From Polynucleobacter sp. 30F-ANTBAC (GTDB lineage Bacteria > Pseudomonadota > Gammaproteobacteria > Burkholderiales > Burkholderiaceae), in NCBI RefSeq assembly GCF_018882385.1, contig NZ_JACVON010000002.1:310001-374000 (forward strand): a stretch of DNA of 64,000 nucleotides. Reading direction: 5' to 3'. A program made the position numbers and the translations under genes. Below the pieces are notes generated by a model that saw nothing but the letters and a program-made list of their open reading frames with translations, was not told the DNA's origin and searched no databases. Below, piece by piece: positions 56,128 through 64,000 of this stretch (its first letter is position 1; each line of letters starts with the position of its first letter).

Positions 56128-57099
56128 ATGAATCCTACGGATCAATCCCTGAATCACGTTGGCAGCGATAGCGCTGCTAGTGAAATTCTCTTGGCTCAAC
56201 CGAGAGGATTTTGTGCAGGGGTTGATCGAGCAATTACGATTGTTGAACAAGCTTTGCAGAAATTTGGGGCGCCTATTTATGTGCGTCATGAAATTGTGCA
56301 TAACGCCTATGTTGTCAATGATCTGCGTGCTAGAGGTGCGGTCTTCATTGATGACTTGAGTGAAGTACCCCCAGGTAATACCGTTATTTTTAGCGCTCAT
56401 GGAGTAGCTCCTGCAGTGAGGCAAGAGGCAGAAGAGCGCGGTTTGAAAATATTTGACGCAACTTGTCCTTTGGTTACGAAGGTGCATGTTGAAGTGAGCA
56501 AAATGCGCAGAGAAGGTCTGCATATCATCATGATTGGTCATCGAGGTCATCCTGAAGTTGAGGGCACCATGGGCCAGGCACCAGATGGCATCGAACTCGT
56601 GGAAAACGTTCAGGATGTTGAGTTACTTGCATTGCCGGCAACAAGTAAAGTTGCCTATGTGACTCAAACAACGTTATCGGTTGATGAGACCAAGGAAATT
56701 GTTGATGCTTTAAAGAAGAAATTTCCAGATATCGCTCAACCTAAAAAACAAGACATTTGCTACGCTACCCAAAATCGCCAAGACGCAGTTAAATTTATGG
56801 CACCACAAGTTGATCTAGTGATTGTGGTGGGGAGCCCTAATAGCTCTAACTCTAATCGCTTGAGAGAATTGTCTGAAAAGTTGGGGGTTGTTTCCTACAT
56901 GGTGGATCATCCCAGCCAGCTCGAACCGGAATGGTTTCTTAATAAAAAACGTATTGGATTAACGGCAGGTGCATCAGCCCCTGAAAGTTTGGCGCAATCC
57001 ATCATTGAACGTATAAAAGAAATGGGGCCGCGAAACGTACGAGTGCTTGACGGCATTATTGAGAACACAGCATTCCCATTGCCTAAAGGCTTATCTTAA
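56128..57099 (+). CDS. ispH: 4-hydroxy-3-methylbut-2-enyl diphosphate reductase IspH
   Basis: Iron-sulfur enzyme of the last step of the MEP isoprenoid pathway. The three cluster cysteines are visible in [12 protein letters not shown] near residue 31, [12 protein letters not shown] near residue 113 and ICYATQNRQ near residue 211; HEIVHNAYV and the SSNSNRL segment are also present. 323 residues, including about 20 extra N-terminal residues before LLAQPRG. A bidirectional terminator follows. Confidence 0.98.
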   Translation: MNPTDQSLNHVGSDSAASEILLAQPRGFCAGVDRAITIVEQALQKFGAPIYVRHEIVHNAYVVNDLRARGAVFIDDLSEVPPGNTVIFSAHGVAPAVRQEAEERGLKIFDATCPLVTKVHVEVSKMRREGLHIIMIGHRGHPEVEGTMGQAPDGIELVENVQDVELLALPATSKVAYVTQTTLSVDETKEIVDALKKKFPDIAQPKKQDICYATQNRQDAVKFMAPQVDLVIVVGSPNSSNSNRLRELSEKLGVVSYMVDHPSQLEPEWFLNKKRIGLTAGASAPESLAQSIIERIKEMGPRNVRVLDGIIENTAFPLPKGLS

Positions 57100-57113
57100 G
57101 ATGTATGGCTCAT

Positions 57114-57151
57114 AAAAAACGCCTCACTTTTGTTAGTTGAGGCGTTTTTTT
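57114..57151. terminator. Bidirectional terminator between ispH and argD
   Basis: A 13-base-pair stem (57114-57126 with 57138-57150), AAAAAACGCCTCA against TGAGGCGTTTTTT, around an 11-base loop. Both flanks are A/T runs, so both converging genes are served. Confidence 0.92.
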
Positions 57152-57170
57152 ATTACTGATCGATTGAAGC

Positions 57171-58367
57171 TTATTTAATTGATTGAATAATTTCTTTCAG
57201 CATATCAACCATTTGCTTTAGCTCTTCACGACTAATGTTCAATGCAGGCATGAAGCGCAATAGGTTAGGGCGAGGTGAATTAAGGAGTAATCCAATAGGC
57301 TCAAGATTGCGAGCGCGCTCAACAATCTCTGGGCCAATATCACTTTTGAGTTTGAGGGCTCTTAATAAGCCTTCACCGCGTTCGCCATCCAGACCTAGCT
57401 CATAACTTAGTTTGAGTAATAACTCTCTCAAGTAAGCACCCTTGGCTTGAACTTCTTCTAAAAATCCAGGTGCTATCAATTGGTTGATAACACTGCAACC
57501 AACTGCGGTCATTAATGGATTACCGTTATAGGTGCCGCCCTGATCGCCGGGTTCAAAACAAGCTACTTCATCAGTTGCTAACAAGGCTGCCAAAGGGACA
57601 CCGCCCCCAATGCCTTTGCCAAGTGTCATGATGTCGGGCGTGATGTCATAAAGTTGGTGAGCAAATAACTTTCCTGTTCGACCACATCCGGCTTGAACTT
57701 CATCAACAATTAATAGGATATTGTTTTTCTTGGTAAGAGCTCTGAGGTCACGCATAAATTCATGGCTAGCTGGGATCACGCCGCCTTCACCTTGAACCGG
57801 TTCAAGCATAACGGCAACGGTTTTATCAGTGATCAGTTTCTCAACTGAGGCAAGATCATTCAATTCTGCTTTAGGAAAGCCAGGTACTTGCGGTGCAAAC
57901 ATCGTATCCCAACCTTCTTTGCCAGAAGCACTCATAGTAGCTAAGGTTCTGCCGTGGAAGCTGTGATTAAACGTGATGATTTCGTAAGCGTGATTTTTAT
58001 GCAGCTTGCCCCACTTGCGCGCTAATTTGATAGCGCCTTCATTCGCTTCAGCGCCGCTGTTAGCAAAGAAAACTTTATTAAAGCAGCTGTGACTGGTTAG
58101 CAAGTTAGCTAACTCAATCATGGGTTGATTGTAAAAAGCAGGGCTTGGATTAATTACTTTTCTAGCCTGGGCGTCAAGCGCTTCAATGATGCCGGGGTTG
58201 GAGTGACCTAAGCAGTTAACAGCCCAACCTTGCAAGAAATCAAGATACTTTTTGCCATGGTCATCAACTAACCATGACCCATGACCTTCAACAAACATAA
58301 TTTCTGGTCGCTTAGTGATGTACATCACTGAGTGAGTATCAATTTTGCTTTGAGCTGTTGTGTTCAT
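57171..58367 (-). CDS. argD: Acetylornithine aminotransferase ArgD
   Basis: PLP-dependent class III aminotransferase of arginine synthesis, 398 residues. Motifs: [20 protein letters not shown] near residue 99, [16 protein letters not shown] near residue 132, [16 protein letters not shown] near residue 217, and the PLP-lysine segment [15 protein letters not shown] near residue 247. Distinction from succinylornithine or GABA transaminases is by overall similarity. It lies far from argF-argG, with an unrelated reductase gene 24 bases upstream. Confidence 0.92.
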   Translation of the reverse strand: MNTTAQSKIDTHSVMYITKRPEIMFVEGHGSWLVDDHGKKYLDFLQGWAVNCLGHSNPGIIEALDAQARKVINPSPAFYNQPMIELANLLTSHSCFNKVFFANSGAEANEGAIKLARKWGKLHKNHAYEIITFNHSFHGRTLATMSASGKEGWDTMFAPQVPGFPKAELNDLASVEKLITDKTVAVMLEPVQGEGGVIPASHEFMRDLRALTKKNNILLIVDEVQAGCGRTGKLFAHQLYDITPDIMTLGKGIGGGVPLAALLATDEVACFEPGDQGGTYNGNPLMTAVGCSVINQLIAPGFLEEVQAKGAYLRELLLKLSYELGLDGERGEGLLRALKLKSDIGPEIVERARNLEPIGLLLNSPRPNLLRFMPALNISREELKQMVDMLKEIIQSIK

Positions 58368-58391
58368 AGTTATCTAGAAAACCTTTATTGA

Positions 58392-59456
58392 TTAAGAGGC
58401 AGTTGTACTAAGAGCTGCTTTTTTAGCTAAATCTGCTGCAGATGTAAATGCATCGGCATAAAACTCATCGTCTGGTAATTGGCATTTTGCAACGAAATCG
58501 TTCTTTGCTGATTCAACAACAATCGGCGCACCACAAGCGTAAACCTGATAGCCAGACATGTCAGGATTATCTGCCATCGCTGCTTGATGAACAAAACCAG
58601 TTCTTCCTGTCCAGTTATCTTCTGGTAAGGCATCGGATGCGACAGGGATGTATTCAAATCCTGGGATCTCTTTTGCCCAAGATAAGCAGAGCTCATGGCG
58701 ATAAAAATCTTTTGGACGACGACCACCCCAGTAAAGCTTCATCGGACGTTGAATGCCCTCGTGACGCATGTGTTCAATCATGCCTCTAATCGGAGCAAAC
58801 CCGGTACCAGATGCAATAAAAATGATGGGCTTTTCTGAGTCACGCAAAATAAAGCTGCCGAGCGGACCTTCAAAGCGCAAGATGTCTTTTTCTTTCATCA
58901 TCGTGCCTGATTCTGCTGTGCCAAATACAAAATCGGTAAATGAACCGCCTGGCATGTGTCGGATGTGTAACTCAATCGGGCCTTCTTCATGAGGGGCGCT
59001 TGCCAAAGAGTAAGCGCGACGCTTATCTTTAAGAAGGAATTCGATATATTGCCCCGCTAGGAACTGAAACTTTTCAGTAGCTGGTAGTTGTAGCTTCACA
59101 ATCACCACATCATCTGTTACTCGATCTAAGCTACTCACGCGGCAAGGAACCTTTTTGATGGCAATATCGCCTGCGCCTTCAACTTCTTTAACATCAATCA
59201 CACAGTCAGATTGAGCTTTGGCGCAGCAAAATAGAGCGGCACCATTGAATGCTTCTTCAGGGGGTAGGGCTTTTTCACTGTGGTTGCCATGTGTCACTTG
59301 GCCTGATTCAACTTTTCCTTTGCATGAGCCGCAAGCACCGTTTTTGCAGCCATAAGGTAAATTAATGCCTTGTTTCAGAGCAGCCTCTAAAACTGTTTCA
59401 TCGCTGTTAGCGGTAAATGTTTTTCCACTATTTTTAATGGTAATTTGATAAGACAC
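58392..59456 (-). CDS. 2Fe-2S ferredoxin/FAD/NAD(P)H reductase, glucoseen-reductase-like (GTG start)
   Basis: A 354-residue modular reductase. The N-terminal plant-type ferredoxin domain carries CKNGACGSCKGKV near residue 36 and the fourth cysteine in FCCAK near residue 77; it is followed by the FAD-binding RAYSLASAPHE near residue 150 and the NAD-binding FIASGTGFAPIRG near residue 213. Homologues are often annotated as CDP-6-deoxy-glucoseen reductase, but no deoxysugar genes are near. A reductase for an oxygenase or other acceptor is as likely. AAGGA precedes the GTG. Confidence 0.85.
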   Translation of the reverse strand: MSYQITIKNSGKTFTANSDETVLEAALKQGINLPYGCKNGACGSCKGKVESGQVTHGNHSEKALPPEEAFNGAALFCCAKAQSDCVIDVKEVEGAGDIAIKKVPCRVSSLDRVTDDVVIVKLQLPATEKFQFLAGQYIEFLLKDKRRAYSLASAPHEEGPIELHIRHMPGGSFTDFVFGTAESGTMMKEKDILRFEGPLGSFILRDSEKPIIFIASGTGFAPIRGMIEHMRHEGIQRPMKLYWGGRRPKDFYRHELCLSWAKEIPGFEYIPVASDALPEDNWTGRTGFVHQAAMADNPDMSGYQVYACGAPIVVESAKNDFVAKCQLPDDEFYADAFTSAADLAKKAALSTTAS

Positions 59457-59484
59457 TGACTTTCCTTTTTTAAAGCATTACGAT
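59456..59484 (+). promoter_or_regulatory. Promoter of the SDR gene
   Basis: CTGACT (59456-59461), a 17-base spacer and TACGAT (59479-59484), 7 bases before the ATG at 59492. The start would coincide with the ATG. Confidence 0.5.
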
Positions 59485-59491
59485 TGAGCAC

Positions 59492-60379
59492 ATGCAACGT
59501 TTCGGTAAACCTAGAATATTAATCATTGGCTGCGGCGACGTGGGCCTGCGATTGCTATCTCTTTTAAAGAATCGGTATCGGGTATTTGCCCTGACGTCAT
59601 CTTTGGATAGGGTTAACTCATTAAGAGAAGCAGGTGCTATTCCAATCCATGGAAATTTAGACCAACCTACTACCTTATGGCGTTTATCGCAGCTGGCTCA
59701 GCAAGTCATCCATTTGGCACCCCCACCTAATCAGGGCCAAGTAGACACACGAACGCGCAACTTACTCAGGATTTTAGCCCAGCACAGGGGATTTATCAGG
59801 CAACTGACATATATTAGTACGACAGGGGTCTATGGGGACTGTGGTGGTGACGTTATTGATGAAACACGTCCAACTAACCCTACTAGTGCCCGGGCTATAC
59901 GAAGAGTCTCTGCTGAGGCTCAAATCCGTTCTTGGGGCCTCTCTGAAGGGGTTAAAACCAGCATCCTGCGGGTTCCTGGCATTTATGCCGGTGATCGTCT
60001 ACCGATTGAGCGTTTAAAAAAACAATCTCCTGCTTTGTCTGCTGAAGAAGATGTCTATACCAACCATATCCATGCAGATGATCTGGCAAGGTTGATTGTT
60101 TATGCAATGAACAGAGCGCCAGCACAACGCTTAATCAATGCTTGCGATGATAGCCAAATGAAGATGGGCGACTACTTTGACTTGGTTGCCCAGACTTTCA
60201 GTCTTACCAAACCACCAAGATTAAAAAGAGTGGATTTGGCAAAAATTGTCGACCCTATGTTGCTGTCATTCATGAGTGAATCAAGACGTATTCAGAATCA
60301 TCGTTTAGATGAGTTACGTTTCCGCCTTCAGTACCCCACGGTTGAGAGCTTTCTGAGTTCTACTTCCAGTTATCTTTAA
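59492..60379 (+). CDS. NAD-dependent epimerase/dehydratase-type SDR protein (YeeZ-like)
   Basis: A 295-residue Rossmann protein. Dinucleotide-binding IIGCGDVGLRLL is at residues 11-22, and HLAPPPNQG and YISTTGVYGD follow as in the extended SDR group. The middle has RVPGIYAGDRLP. The substrate is not known; the E. coli YeeZ group is the nearest relative I recognise. The stop overlaps the convergent glnS 3' end by 20 bases. Confidence 0.82.
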   Translation: MQRFGKPRILIIGCGDVGLRLLSLLKNRYRVFALTSSLDRVNSLREAGAIPIHGNLDQPTTLWRLSQLAQQVIHLAPPPNQGQVDTRTRNLLRILAQHRGFIRQLTYISTTGVYGDCGGDVIDETRPTNPTSARAIRRVSAEAQIRSWGLSEGVKTSILRVPGIYAGDRLPIERLKKQSPALSAEEDVYTNHIHADDLARLIVYAMNRAPAQRLINACDDSQMKMGDYFDLVAQTFSLTKPPRLKRVDLAKIVDPMLLSFMSESRRIQNHRLDELRFRLQYPTVESFLSSTSSYL

Positions 60380-62141
60380 GGCCAACGCAGAAATTGAAAA
60401 CGGGTGTTTGATCACTATGATCAATGCGATCCGCTACAAAGTAACCGTGACGCTCAAACTGGAAACGTTGTTCTGCTGGGATATGACCCAGTCCCGCTTC
60501 CAAATAGGCGGTGATAACTTCTTTAGAGTTTGGATTCATAGCATCTAAGAAGTTTTTATCACCACTATCAGGGTGCGGATCTGTAAATAAACGATCGTAA
60601 ATGCGCACTTCTGCCTTGATAGCATTTTTGGCATTCACCCAGTGAAGATTACCTTTAACTTTGTAGTTATTGGATTCGGGCGTACCGCTCTTGCTATCAG
60701 GGAAGTATTGCGCATGAACAGCAGTAATCTTGCCTTGGGCATCTGTGTCGTAGCCAGTGCACTCAATGACAAAACCATGGCGTAAGCGCACGCGGCTGCC
60801 AGGTTGACCATCCTTTGGTGGATATAGCCTAAAGAATCCTTTAATAGGTTCTGCCATGAAATCATCTTCTTCAATCCACAACTCTTTGCTGAGGGTGAAT
60901 TCTCGACGACCCCAATCTTCATGGTGAGGGTGCTTGGGCGCTGAGCATGCCTCTTCCGCTTGATCATCAAAGTTATCTAAGATTAACTTGAGTGGCTTAA
61001 GTACGGCAAAGGCTCTCTCAGCTTTCGCATCTAGATCATCGCGCAGTGCCTGCTCTAAAACGGACATATCGATCCAACTATCCGCTTTAGAAACACCAAT
61101 TCGCTCACAGAACAAGCGGATACTTTCAGGTGTGAAGCCGCGGCGTCGGATACCTACAATGGTTGGCATGCGCGGATCATCCCAGCCGTCAACGCGCTTC
61201 TCTTCTACCAATTGCAGTAATTTACGTTTGCTTGTGATCGCGTAGGTCAGATTTAAGCGTGCAAACTCATATTGTTTGGGTAGCGGATCTTTGAAAACAC
61301 CTGCCTCTTTGAGGGCATTTAGAACCCAGTCGTAGAGAGGGCGATTGTTTTCAAATTCGAGCGTACAGATTGAATGCGTGATGTTTTCAATCGCATCGGA
61401 AATACAGTGCGTGAAGTCATAAAGAGGGTAGATGCACCACTTATCACCTGTTCTATGGTGATGGGCGTGACGAATTCGATAAATCACCGGGTCGCGCATC
61501 ACGATATTAGGGTGCGACATATCAATTTTGAGTCTTAAAACGTGGGCGCCATCTGGATATTTTCCAGACTTCATGTCTCTAAATAATTCAAGATTCTCAG
61601 TGCTACTGCGATTTCTGAATGGGCTATTGGTGCCTAGTTGACCAAAGTTGCCACGATTTTTATGGATTTCATCAGCTGACTGGCTATCAATATAGGCTTT
61701 GCCCCCTTCAATCAAGGTCTCAGCAAAGGCATATAACTGGTCAAAGTAGTCGCTAGCGTAGTGTTGGTGGGTTACCCCATCCTGAGCCCAGTCAAAGCCA
61801 AGCCAATGGACTGCATCAATGATGCTATCCACATATTCTGTTTCTTCTTTGCTAGGGTTGGTGTCATCAAAACGCAAATGGCAGCGAGCACCATTAGGAG
61901 CATGGCCATAGTCTTTGGCTAAGCCAAAATTTAAGCAGATACTTTTTGCGTGGCCAATATGGAGATAACCATTAGGCTCAGGCGGAAAGCGGGTGATCAC
62001 GCTTGGCAGTACCTGACCAGCTTGATCTTGTCGCTGGGCATGCTTACCGCTGGCTAAGTCAGCATCAATGATTTGGCGCAAAAAATTCGAGACCTCTAGG
62101 GTCTCGAATTTTGAAGGATTTGGGTTCTTCTTTTCAGACAT
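60360..62141 (-). CDS. glnS: Glutaminyl-tRNA synthetase GlnS
   Basis: Class I synthetase, 593 residues. The HIGH signature is in PPEPNGYLHIGHAKS near residue 53; FDDTNPSKEETEYV near residue 91 and the KMSKS-type TSKRKLLQLVEE near residue 304 are typical. The anticodon-binding C-terminus includes EWKxx-like RVRLRHGFVIECTGY. Its presence implies direct Gln-tRNA charging. The 3' end overlaps the SDR gene. Confidence 0.97.
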   Translation of the reverse strand: MSEKKNPNPSKFETLEVSNFLRQIIDADLASGKHAQRQDQAGQVLPSVITRFPPEPNGYLHIGHAKSICLNFGLAKDYGHAPNGARCHLRFDDTNPSKEETEYVDSIIDAVHWLGFDWAQDGVTHQHYASDYFDQLYAFAETLIEGGKAYIDSQSADEIHKNRGNFGQLGTNSPFRNRSSTENLELFRDMKSGKYPDGAHVLRLKIDMSHPNIVMRDPVIYRIRHAHHHRTGDKWCIYPLYDFTHCISDAIENITHSICTLEFENNRPLYDWVLNALKEAGVFKDPLPKQYEFARLNLTYAITSKRKLLQLVEEKRVDGWDDPRMPTIVGIRRRGFTPESIRLFCERIGVSKADSWIDMSVLEQALRDDLDAKAERAFAVLKPLKLILDNFDDQAEEACSAPKHPHHEDWGRREFTLSKELWIEEDDFMAEPIKGFFRLYPPKDGQPGSRVRLRHGFVIECTGYDTDAQGKITAVHAQYFPDSKSGTPESNNYKVKGNLHWVNAKNAIKAEVRIYDRLFTDPHPDSGDKNFLDAMNPNSKEVITAYLEAGLGHIPAEQRFQFERHGYFVADRIDHSDQTPVFNFCVGLKDNWK

Positions 62142-62156
62142 ACCCGTATTGTAGAT

Positions 62157-63659
62157 TTATTCTTCGACGAAAGCTTCTTCTCGTGTTTTCTTAACCGCCG
62201 GAAGCATCACAATAAGAACCAATAATGCAGCAGCAATTAACAAGCCTAGGGATAGAGGGCGTGAGAAGAACACCGTGTAGTCGCCTCTGGAAAGGAGCAT
62301 GGCACGACGGAAATATTCTTCCATCATAGGACCTAATACAAAGCCCAAGAGAAGAGGTGCCGCCTCGCAACCAAGCTTGGTAAATAGGTAGCCAAGAATG
62401 CCAAATAACACTGTTAAATAGATATCAAAGGTTGTGTTGTTGACTGTATAAACGCCAATACAACAAAATACTAAGATTGCTGGATAGAGATGTTTGTATG
62501 GGATTGTTAATAGCTTCACCCAAACGCCAATCAGCGGAAGGTTCAAGATGATTAACATCAAGTTACCAATCCACATTGAGGCAATCAATCCCCAGAAAAG
62601 AGCAGGATTAGATGACATGACCTGTGGACCAGGTTGAATGTTATGAATGGTCATCGCGCCAACCATCAATGCCATCACAGCATTAGGTGGGATACCAAGA
62701 GTTAACAAAGGAATGAAAGATGTTTGTGATGCTGCATTGTTGGCAGATTCCGGACCGGCAACACCTTCAATCGCACCTTTACCAAACTCAGCGCTGTACT
62801 TAGAAGTTTTCTTTTCTAGAGAGTAGGCTGAGAAGGCTGCAAGAGGCGCGCCGCCACCTGGAAGAACACCCAATATTGACCCGATAGTTGTGCCGCGCAA
62901 AATAGAAGGCATCATGCGCTTGAAGTCAGTTTTGTTGGGCCACAAATTTGTGACTTTATCTAAGAAAGTCTCGCGCGCTTCTTTTTGTGAAAGGTTGTTC
63001 ATGATTTCAGCAAAGCCAAACATGCCCATTGCCACAGCAACGAAACCAATACCATCAGTCATTTGTGGAATATCAAATGAGTAACGTGCTGTACCGGAGT
63101 TAACGTCTGTTCCAACGAGGCCCAATAACAAACCTAAAACAATCATAGCAATCGCTTTAATCAATGAACCTGATGCCAAAACAACTGCACCAATCAGGCC
63201 AAGAACCATCAGTGAAAAGTATTCTGCGGGACCAAATTTGAAAGCTAATTCAGATAGGGGTACAGCAAAAGCTGCCAAAACTAATGTGGCAACGCAGCCA
63301 GCAAAGAATGAGCCGAAACCTGCTGTAAATAAAGCTACACCAGCACGACCGCGCCTAGCCATCTGATAACCATCAATAGCGGTCACAACGGATGCCGATT
63401 CGCCAGGAATATTAACTAGGATGGCGGTTGTAGATCCACCGTATTGAGCACCGTAGTAAATACCTGCCAACATAATGAGGGCGGCTACAGGTGGCAATGC
63501 GTATGTGGCAGGCAAAAGCATCGCAATCGTCGCGATAGGGCCAAGGCCTGGTAGAACGCCAATCAGCGTACCTAATATGCAGCCAATTAAACAGTAAAGT
63601 AGATTTTGATAGGTTAAAGCAGTGCTAAAGCCTAGGGCTAAATTATCTAGTAATTCCAT
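62157..63659 (-). CDS. tctA: Tripartite tricarboxylate transporter large membrane subunit TctA
   Basis: Membrane permease of a binding-protein-dependent secondary transporter for citrate-like acids. 500 residues with about 11-12 helices and the duplicated glycine-proline motif GVLPGLGPIATIAMLLP near residue 34 and GVLPGGGAPLAAFSAY near residue 265. A good AGGAG precedes the start. It follows tctB on the same strand; the TctC binding protein is not in the window and the substrate is unknown. Confidence 0.95.
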   Translation of the reverse strand: MELLDNLALGFSTALTYQNLLYCLIGCILGTLIGVLPGLGPIATIAMLLPATYALPPVAALIMLAGIYYGAQYGGSTTAILVNIPGESASVVTAIDGYQMARRGRAGVALFTAGFGSFFAGCVATLVLAAFAVPLSELAFKFGPAEYFSLMVLGLIGAVVLASGSLIKAIAMIVLGLLLGLVGTDVNSGTARYSFDIPQMTDGIGFVAVAMGMFGFAEIMNNLSQKEARETFLDKVTNLWPNKTDFKRMMPSILRGTTIGSILGVLPGGGAPLAAFSAYSLEKKTSKYSAEFGKGAIEGVAGPESANNAASQTSFIPLLTLGIPPNAVMALMVGAMTIHNIQPGPQVMSSNPALFWGLIASMWIGNLMLIILNLPLIGVWVKLLTIPYKHLYPAILVFCCIGVYTVNNTTFDIYLTVLFGILGYLFTKLGCEAAPLLLGFVLGPMMEEYFRRAMLLSRGDYTVFFSRPLSLGLLIAAALLVLIVMLPAVKKTREEAFVEE

Positions 63660-63677
63660 TTCAATACTCCTAGGGGT

Positions 63678-64000
63678 TTAAGCGGTAAAGATAGTTGGCC
63701 ACACCTGGAACTGAAGCTTCAGTCCCCAGATGAAAGCAATGTAGGCAATTACATTCAAGATGATGGCGTTAACGATGGTGCCTTTCCAGTGAAACTCATG
63801 GCTAGCCATAGCTGAAATAAATACAAGTGCCAATATCGAGAGCATTAGCCCTAAATGAGCCAATACGAGACCAAAAAACACAACCGAGCCTAGAACCCAA
63901 ATAATTGAGGGCCAATGCCATTTTTCGAGCGTGTCCACATGAGACTTCTGTGACATAGCGGTCATGGTAATAATCGCACCAAGCACTGAAAGTAATAAAC
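63678..64000 (-). CDS. tctB: Tripartite tricarboxylate transporter small subunit TctB (partial, 5' end outside)
   Basis: The C-terminal ~107 residues of TctB, open to the right edge (the upstream codons read LLLS then VLGAIITM). Three hydrophobic helices are visible, including SIIWVLGSVVFFGLVLAHLGLMLSILALVFISAMA and NVIAYIAFIWGLKLQ. TctB is the small four-helix partner of TctA, which starts 18 bases downstream. Low sequence conservation makes this call depend partly on the tctA neighbour. Confidence 0.88.
   Translation of the reverse strand, partial: LLLSVLGAIITMTAMSQKSHVDTLEKWHWPSIIWVLGSVVFFGLVLAHLGLMLSILALVFISAMASHEFHWKGTIVNAIILNVIAYIAFIWGLKLQFQVWPTIFTA

Noticed and set aside
55621..56550. 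A 535-codon open frame on the minus strand running from inside ispH through the FKBP gene into radC
   Set aside because: Only the last 225 codons resemble a known protein (RadC). The rest lies antisense to two well-supported genes and has no recognisable domain; it is open by codon-use chance.
1..64000. Mobile elements, prophage, CRISPR arrays, toxin-antitoxin or defence islands
   Set aside because: Every sizeable frame is a housekeeping gene in a familiar order; no transposase gene, integrase, direct repeat array or abrupt composition change was seen by eye.

Overview
The window looks like a gene-dense stretch of chromosome from a betaproteobacterium of the Burkholderiales, most like a small-genome freshwater member such as Polynucleobacter or a close relative. 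That judgement rests on recognisable local gene orders (hrcA-hemH-grpE-dnaK-dnaJ; purM opposite an AI-2E permease-hda-HAD-pcnB-folK-panB series; ribF-ileS-lspA-coaBC-dut; yhdP-nitrilase-tldD beside glnE; rpsT with murJ and a DUF3579 gene; a TctA/TctB pair), on protein sequences, and on a moderately AT-rich composition judged by eye. No database search was run. I see no prophage, insertion sequence, CRISPR array, tRNA or rRNA gene, and no intergenic gap above about 200 bases. This is core genome, so the interesting signals are regulatory or small-scale.

Layout. 1-1.4 kb: the 3' part of oxyR, overlapping ubiA. 1.4-6.9 kb (minus): glcD-glcE-glcF-yggS-proC, a tightly packed glycolate oxidase operon ending in a PLP-homeostasis gene and proline synthesis. 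6.9-7.5 kb: a cobalamin adenosyltransferase. 7.5-15.2 kb (minus): aroG with its own leader peptide and attenuator, then tldD, a nitrilase and the giant yhdP. 15.3-20.7 kb: glnE (+) facing recN and nadK (-). 20.7-26.7 kb (+): hrcA, hemH, grpE, dnaK, dnaJ, with two sigma-32 type promoters. 26.7-32.1 kb (minus): panB, folK, pcnB, a HAD phosphatase, hda and an AI-2E family permease. 32.1-38.3 kb: purM (+), then miaA, mutL, a SirB1-type gene and murJ (-). 38.4-42.1 kb: rpsT, DUF3579, argF, argG, ppnP, DUF192. 42.2-44.9 kb: clpS-clpA. 44.9-50.9 kb (minus): ribF-ileS-lspA-coaBC-dut. 50.9-54.3 kb (+): purN, an RsmB-type methyltransferase and a fatty acid desaturase. 54.4-55.6 kb (minus): rpmB-rpmG and radC. 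55.7-57.1 kb (+): an FKBP isomerase and ispH. 57.2-62.1 kb: argD, a ferredoxin-type reductase, an SDR protein and glnS. 62.2 kb to the end: tctA and partial tctB.

The strongest non-obvious signal is upstream of aroG. A 25-codon open frame carries seven consecutive aromatic codons (Tyr-Phe-Phe-Tyr-Phe-Trp-Phe) and is followed by a rho-independent terminator just before the aroG ribosome binding site. This is the architecture of transcription attenuation by aromatic aminoacyl-tRNA supply. Other points worth a second look are a radC frame with no ATG/GTG/TTG start where the family start should be (an ATA sits there); a set of genes whose -10-like hexamer lies 6-7 bases before the ATG and which lack a Shine-Dalgarno sequence (candidate leaderless mRNAs); a desaturase with a C-terminal region resembling the ISL3-family transposase tail; and a permease that appears to have lost its first membrane helix, with its start codon overlapping that of purM.

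Functionally the window joins carbon and redox metabolism (glycolate oxidation, ubiquinone, folate, pantothenate/CoA, riboflavin, isoprenoid, arginine, proline, aromatic amino acids, purines) with protein quality control (HrcA, DnaK system, ClpSA, FKBP), translation (S20, L28, L33, IleS, GlnS, MiaA, RsmB-like), DNA repair and replication control (RecN, MutL, RadC, Hda), and envelope synthesis (MurJ, LspA, YhdP).
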